Source: Cardinalis cardinalis
Taxonomy: Eukaryota; Chordata; Aves; Passeriformes; Cardinalidae
NCBI GenBank assembly: GCA_014549065.1
Contig: JACDOX010000152.1
Location: 627,989 to 691,988 of the forward strand
DNA: 64,000 bases
Reading direction: 5' to 3'
Under the pieces are notes generated by a model. The model was not told the DNA's origin, did not search any database, and saw only the letters and a list, made by a program, of their open reading frames with translations. Both the position numbers and the translations under genes were made by a program. This document shows positions 58,740 to 64,000 of this stretch, piece by piece (the stretch's first letter is position 1; each line of letters begins with the position of its first letter).

Positions 58740-61700
58740 CATGGATCCATGTGGGGCCATGCCATGAGCCTTATGCTGCTACAGGCAGCACTGGGTACTC
58801 CCAAAGCTCCCTGGGAGGTGCAGTGGGACCACACAGACCTCTCAGCCCAACATTTTTGTGTGTCTCTGTCAGCTAGCTGTGCTTCCAAGCCGCCCCTCAA
58901 TGAGCGGGTGGAGGCGTCAGGGAGCCACGGCCACCCCAGCCTGGCAAACCGGCCCTGGAGCTCACCAGCCTCTGGCTCCCGCAGCCAGGGCTCGGTGTGT
59001 TTTGTGGCCCCTGGCTCGCTGGCATGTGCTCACTGGCTTGCAGAGCCAGGCTGTGCAGCCGCTTCTGCCGCGCTGCAGATTTGGCTTGTTGTGAAATGGG
59101 AGAAAGTGGAGGAGCTGCTCTGCGGATGGGTTTGGCCATGAGCGTTGGAAAATGTGAATCACGGGGATTCCAGTTTTAAGCCTTCTGGAGATAACGGGCA
59201 GCATGTACTGGAGTGCGTGACTTCAGAGGGCCTTAAAAAACAAGGCGGTGCCCTCAAGATTAAGCAAACATTTTATAATCAGGAACACACTTTATACCCA
59301 ACACAGGCTTTGCAGGTATCACATCCATCCAGACAGAAAGGTGTAGCTGGAGCAAAGCTAGTTATACTGCAATTTAATTTTGGTGTTGAACAACAATGCA
59401 AGACGAGTGGGCTCTTGAATCCTGCGAACAATGTGCCGTAATCAAAATNCGCTGACTCCGAATGGCGTCTGTTGTCAGTTAGTTAAAAAAATCATTTGAT
59501 ATTTGTGACACAAGCTCAGGGTTTTTGCTTGTGATGGAGCTGGAATGAAGCATGGCTGTTCAGNGCAAGGGCTGTGCTTGTGCCTTCCCTCCCTAAGAAG
59601 CCCCGCTTGGGCTTATGGGATGTTGGAAATCACAGCCTGCATTTAAGTAATGCCAAAAGATTTCAGTGGGTGCCCCATTGGGTAATTTTGTCTACCCAAA
59701 AGGTATCATCTGTAAAAATCTGAAAGGGGAATGCTTAGAGATGTAGCTTTTGTTGTAAGTAAACCTTTGCTGAATCCAGATATTCAGGGTGAAGAGCACA
59801 TCTTTCTGCAGCACTGATTCCTGCTGAGGCTGCCTGCTAGGACCCTGATGGGACAGAAGGGACAGGGTGGGAAAAGCTGAGGTTGAGGTCTCCCTCCTGC
59901 CTAAGTCTGTCTGGGTAGGCCAGTTTTGGGACCTCAGCCAATCATCTGACAGCCTGTGCTGTCTCATTTGTACCTGAGCATCTGGCAGATCCTCTTCTAA
60001 ATTACTTTTAACGCATAAATGCAATAAAGAGAAGGGATGGCAGGCTCTCATTTTCAGGCTAAATGGCGAGACACTTTTCCTGTTTACACCTTTGGAGGAA
60101 TCACTACATGAAATATTGAACAGGAAACTCTTATTTGTCTCTGAAGACCTTTTTCCTGGTCTAGAAAGATGTGGAAAATTCTCCAGTCTTATTAAATGTT
60201 GTAGGAGTCAAGGAGGACTAAACACACCTCAAGGACTTGCACACCAGGTTTCTGGATATAGCGGTATTGTTTGGGGCTGACTTTGAGCATGTTTCTGCAT
60301 GATATGTAAACTTAAAAAAAAATCTATGTGGAGTAGTGATTTTTATGTCCTGACTGCAGAGCTGTGTTTCCTTGTGTCAGAAAAGGGCCAGGGATTAATG
60401 CTATCTAGTGATATGTCTCTTATCAAAGGCAGGAGACAGGTTTACAATGTGAAGTTGCTCTAAATAGAAAGTACTAGTCAATGTTTGTTGTATGGGAGAC
60501 AAAAACCCTGCATCACCATCAGCTGGGTCAGTTAACCTGGCTGGGCAGGCAGTGTTCACTGTTGAGCTGGGATTAAAAAAAAAAAAGAGCAATATTAAGG
60601 TCTACTGTGATTGAGGCTGTTGCTGTTTAGGTGTCCAACAAGGCTACCACGTGCAGCAACCTCCGGTGCAAGAAGCAAACCCTCAAGTCTACATGTCTAA
60701 AAGCTGTTTGCTTTTGTTCTTGCCAGAAGTTTTTTTGGGTGCTTTTAGAGCCCTTTCTCAAAGAAAAGTCCATCTGCCCATGCTGTCCACCCTGGGAGGA
60801 CCTTGGAGATGACTTCCCAAGTGCAGAAGGTTTGCTTTCAGCATAGGCAGAAGGTGTTGGAGCTGTGCTTCTGACAGAATGCAGCCCAGGCTAAGGGGGG
60901 CTCTGCATAGCTGTGAACACGTGCAACGCTGTGTGCACACTAACATGCAGAAATGGGTTTTTTTAAAGCCTTGCCCCTGCAGAGTTGACAGGGCTTTGGT
61001 GCCTTCTGGAAGAGAAGAGCTGTGGTTTTTCTCCTTCCTCTTTGTCTTTATGTCCCGCCCAGTCTTGATGATCTCCATTTCATTCTGCTTTATTTTTTGT
61101 GGTTTATGTTTGCTGCTTCTAATTATTCTTTCTCCTTTGGAAAGCACTATCACCCTGTCCTTTTGCACTCGTGTTTTCCATTCATCCTGTTTAGGACTAT
61201 CAGGCCCTTGCCTTTCCTCTCCCTGCTGTGGTCTCTTTTCCTCCACGCTTTCAGCGTAAGGAAAGAGTCAGAAGGCTGTACTGTGTTAGAGATGCCTCCC
61301 TGGGTACACAGTTGGTGTTGTGCACCCCGCACCTGGGTNGGGTCAGCCCTAAGGCATGACAGCAGAGCTAATGGAGAGCACTGGTGTTTTTGGGTGGATT
61401 TTGGTTTGGTGACCTTTGACAGTGTGCAGTATTAGTTGTGCCTCTGGTCCCTTCAGGTAAAATCCTGGCCTTGTGAAATCAGTGGCAAAAGTCCTGTTTA
61501 TTTCCATTTTCTATCCTCTCTGATATTCACGTTGATACCCACTCTCATTCCTTTTATCGATTTGTCTCCCGTGTTGCATGCATAAAGACAGCTTATATCT
61601 TATTTTTCCTATGCAGCTGCAAAGAGTTAGAGAAGAGTCTTACCTTCACTTGCAATAAAGGGAAACTAAAGATAGAAAGCTTATGACTTTTCTGGGGCTA

Positions 61701-62262
61701 GGAAGGGAATCCAGGTCAGGGCTGAGACTTTCATGCAGAGTTTTTTCTGCTTTTTAGTTCGCCAGGCCTTGCCTCCTCTAACGCTGCAAAGGTTTCCATC
61801 TGTGCACAAGTCACCCTCGCTGTTCTCCTTAGTTGCAGGCGGAGTTATCGCCTGCCTGTCATTTCAACGACCTTATTTCTCTTGAAATTTCCCTGATTTC
61901 TCTTGGAAGACTGTTTTCCCATCTGAACCCAATCTTTGTGCCTTTGCTGTTGTTCTATTAAAAATAACACACCTTTGAATCAAAGCTGTGTGAAGCAGAT
62001 TATGCAAGAGTTGTTGGCATTAAAAAACATCTATTTTTTAGCATTTTGAAGTTTCTACATGTACAATTTATTCTGACCCCCTTGGTTTTGGTTGTATTGG
62101 GTGTGGTGTCCCCAGCTGGTTTTGGCAGACTGGGAGGTGGGATTGCTATCAGCCTTGGTTAGTTCCACTAGGAGATGTTCAGGTGGCAAAGCAATAAGTG
62201 GNTACTCTCAGAAATTGAAGTTAGTCATGAGTCTAGATTTCATGGTCCCCAAAATCCCATAC

Positions 62263-62358
62263 TGGTCTAGTGGCAGGTGACCTTGCCCATGGCAAGGGGT
62301 TAGAACTAAATGATCCTTAAGGTCCCTTCCAGCCCAAACCATTCCCTAATTCTTTATT
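62263..62358 (+). mobile_element. CR1 LINE 3'-end fragment
   Basis: The segment contains TGGTCTAGTGGCAGGTGACC, TTGCCCATGGCAAGGGGTTA, GAACTAAATGATCCTTAAGG and TCCCTTCCAGCCCAAACC, the characteristic 3' untranslated end of avian CR1 retrotransposons, read on the + strand. It ends near ATTCCCTAATTC, matching the degenerate ATTCTATG-type terminal repeat. It is heavily 5'-truncated and diverged, hence old and inactive. CR1 is the dominant LINE in birds and other sauropsids. Confidence 0.85.
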
Positions 62359-63804
62359 TGTATAAACAATAGTAGAATCTAGGAAATATATGGCATTATA
62401 TTTTCTGTATTATAAAAGTGTATTTTTAATCCGCTATACCAATTTGTATTTTTCTTCCCAATTAAGAGAAAAATCTAAAGGTTTCTTATATGCTGGATGG
62501 GGAACAAGCTACCTGAGGATTCTTATTAGCCATTCCCTCCAGAAGTGAAGAGGGGTAAGATTTGGGGATTGCAAGGATCAGGTCTTTCTATCATGCAGTT
62601 GTAGCTCTTGTATTCATCCTATGGATTATACACTTAAGGTATTCAGCAGCAGTATTGAATGTTTTGCCCAAGTGAGCTTGGGGACATCAGTATGGTCAAC
62701 AACCAGAAGGGTAAACTATGTAAAAAGTAAATCCTTGCTAAATAGGTATGTTATGTTTGTAGGAGGACATGGATGCCATAACTTAATNAATCAGCCCCCA
62801 CTTTTTGCTTCAAGTTCTTGTCTGTACTGAGCACAACTATTTCCCAACATGGTGGGTCACTACCCTCAACCTCATGCAGCTGAAAATTTTTAAAAGGTAG
62901 GATTTAAGAAAATCAGAAGAACACTTCAAACATAGTACATTACTTTTTTGTGATGAATAAGTATTTCATTTTGAAAAACAAAATAAGATAAAACTTCAGA
63001 ACAAGAACAATAAACCCAAATTATGCTGACAAATTGCTGGCAGCAGCTCTGTTCCTCCAGGGCAAGGGAATGAAAGATTATACCTGCAGCCAATTCTCTG
63101 GTAGCCTGGAGGAGTGAAGGTTTGTCCAACAGGTAAAGGAATTAGCTGTTCCTCATCTCCAGTTGTTACACAAACACAAATGAGCCCACAAGAGGGCTGT
63201 GCTCACAAAACTTTTGAGAAAATATATATCAAAAGATGCTGAGTACAATTTTTATCCCCTGTAGTAGAAAGCTATTTCTTTTATTGATGTACTTGTGGCC
63301 AAACCTTTGGTTCCTTGGCCAGAAGCTTTTGTTTCCCTTTCATATGCTTGGTGCTGAAAAAAAAATCAGTTTTATTCTTTAATATAAGCAGAAGGCAATG
63401 GTTTCTCCCATTTTATATTAGTATTAACTTTTGTTAGCTAATAATGTTAACTAATCCAGTTGTTCCTGGATTGGGATAATATGTTATGATATTTATATAC
63501 AAAGCAAAATATCCAATTTAACCGTTAGCCAAAAAATTTTGTCTGTAGCTTTGTAGTTTATAAAGGCTTGATGTTCACCACGGTACAAGTCAATAACTGC
63601 TTTGGAGGCCTCAATCAAATGTGCTCCTCCTTTTGATGGGGCAGTTGCACTGGGAACTGCTGGGGTTTGAGCTTTTCAGCCCAGCATATCCCCCGAGTGG
63701 ATGAAGCACCTCATAATGGTCACAGGAGACAATTGGTGCTTCTGGAATTGTTTAAATACACAAATTTTTGTTATTTCCTTTCCTTCTTTTTCTTTCTTTC
63801 TATT

Positions 63805-63819
63805 CCCCCCCCCCCCCCC
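63805..63819. repeat. C15 homopolymer
   Basis: Fifteen consecutive C after a T/C-rich run from about 63775. Its length is likely to be unstable. Confidence 0.95.
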
Positions 63820-64000
63820 GCTTATACCAGAGTATTTCACAACCTTCAGAACCAAAACAAAGGTCAGGAAATGTATTTCAAATGCCATGGCTTAAGATAA
63901 AACGTGTTGTAGAAGGTCTTTTGCCCTTAAAGTGGTGCAGCATTAGGGCACCTGAATCCTCTATTATTTTAAATCAGTCATGCGACCATGACTCGAATCA

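Larger units (their letters stand above)
41501..64000 (+). other. MEIS1: MEIS1 gene, 5' part (exons 1-6, partial)
   Basis: A partial gene for the TALE homeodomain transcription factor MEIS1, a PBX and HOX cofactor acting in the nucleus in limb, eye, heart, hindbrain and blood development. Six coding exons join in one frame to give residues 1-210, using GT-AG introns of about 1599, 1542, 515, 801 and 1411 bases and a sixth intron longer than 15.5 kb. MEIS1, rather than MEIS2 or MEIS3, is chosen because of LALIFEKC in exon 3 and DDREGGSKSDSEDITRSANL in exon 6, where MEIS2 differs. Exon 7 and the homeodomain exons were looked for and not found before position 64000. The family's usual length is about 390 residues, so roughly the N-terminal half is present. 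Confidence 0.97.
48477..64000 (+). other. MEIS1: MEIS1 intron 6 (start, continues beyond the window)
   Basis: Donor GTATGATC at 48477; the acceptor is not reached. Exon 7 was sought by its expected PSWNRDHDD coding sequence and was not found. The intron contains candidate enhancers, an internal CpG island, small repeats, a palindromic element and one CR1 fragment, itemised separately. The remaining segments (49120-50280, 52640-54390, 55270-58690, 58740-62260 and 62360-63800) show no gene, RNA or recognised repeat. Confidence 0.85.

Noticed and set aside
48477..64000. MEIS1 exon 7 inside the window
   Set aside because: I searched for the expected PSWNRDHDD coding sequence by reading and found none; intron 6 is taken to continue past the end.
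1..64000. CRISPR array, prokaryotic operon, tRNA or rRNA genes
   Set aside because: No direct-repeat/spacer array, no ribosome-binding-site-led gene clusters and no cloverleaf or rRNA sequence was seen; the window is vertebrate.

Overview
The window is vertebrate nuclear DNA, almost certainly from a bird. It holds the 5' part of one recognisable protein-coding gene, MEIS1 (TALE-class homeodomain transcription factor), on the + strand. Exons 1 to 6 are present, with consensus splice sites and a continuous 210-codon frame. The avian assignment rests on three things: a CR1-type LINE 3' end near 62.3 kb, the very low density of interspersed repeats, and compact introns. Scattered single N bases and one 971-base N run show it comes from a draft assembly.

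Layout. About 1-34.1 kb is gene-free upstream DNA of ordinary base composition. It holds simple repeats, small local duplications, two short perfect hairpins and several AT-rich, homeobox-site-rich blocks that look like conserved non-coding elements. About 35.3-40.5 kb becomes a series of CpG-rich blocks separated by AT-rich blocks, the typical surroundings of a Polycomb-regulated developmental promoter. An N gap at 40530-41500 probably removes the core promoter and transcription start. From 41501 the MEIS1 5' UTR is visible; it carries a perfect PBX-MEIS composite site, two short upstream ORFs and a long purine tract. Coding exons lie at 41979-41990, 43590-43816, 45359-45500, 46016-46066, 46868-46918 and 48330-48476. 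From 48477 to the end is the start of a long intron 6 (more than 15.5 kb). I did not find exon 7, so the homeodomain-coding exons lie beyond the window.

What the visible gene encodes. Residues 1-210 comprise the variable N-terminal region and the two halves of the MEINOX (Meis/PKNOX N-terminal) domain, which binds PBX proteins, followed by an acidic/serine linker. Exons 3-6 match the mammalian MEIS1 protein as I remember it, residue for residue. Exon 2 is extremely GC-rich and differs at about ten positions, mostly towards Ala, Pro and Gly.

No new multi-gene system is visible. The most interesting points are the likely autoregulatory PBX-MEIS site in the 5' UTR, the GC-driven divergence confined to exon 2, an in-frame stop directly after exon 6 with a downstream AATAAA that could give a homeodomain-less isoform, an orphan CpG island inside intron 6, an unusual distant-branch-point acceptor at exon 6, and several perfect or near-perfect palindromes. 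Apart from the MEIS1 exons, I regard the open reading frames in the window as chance.
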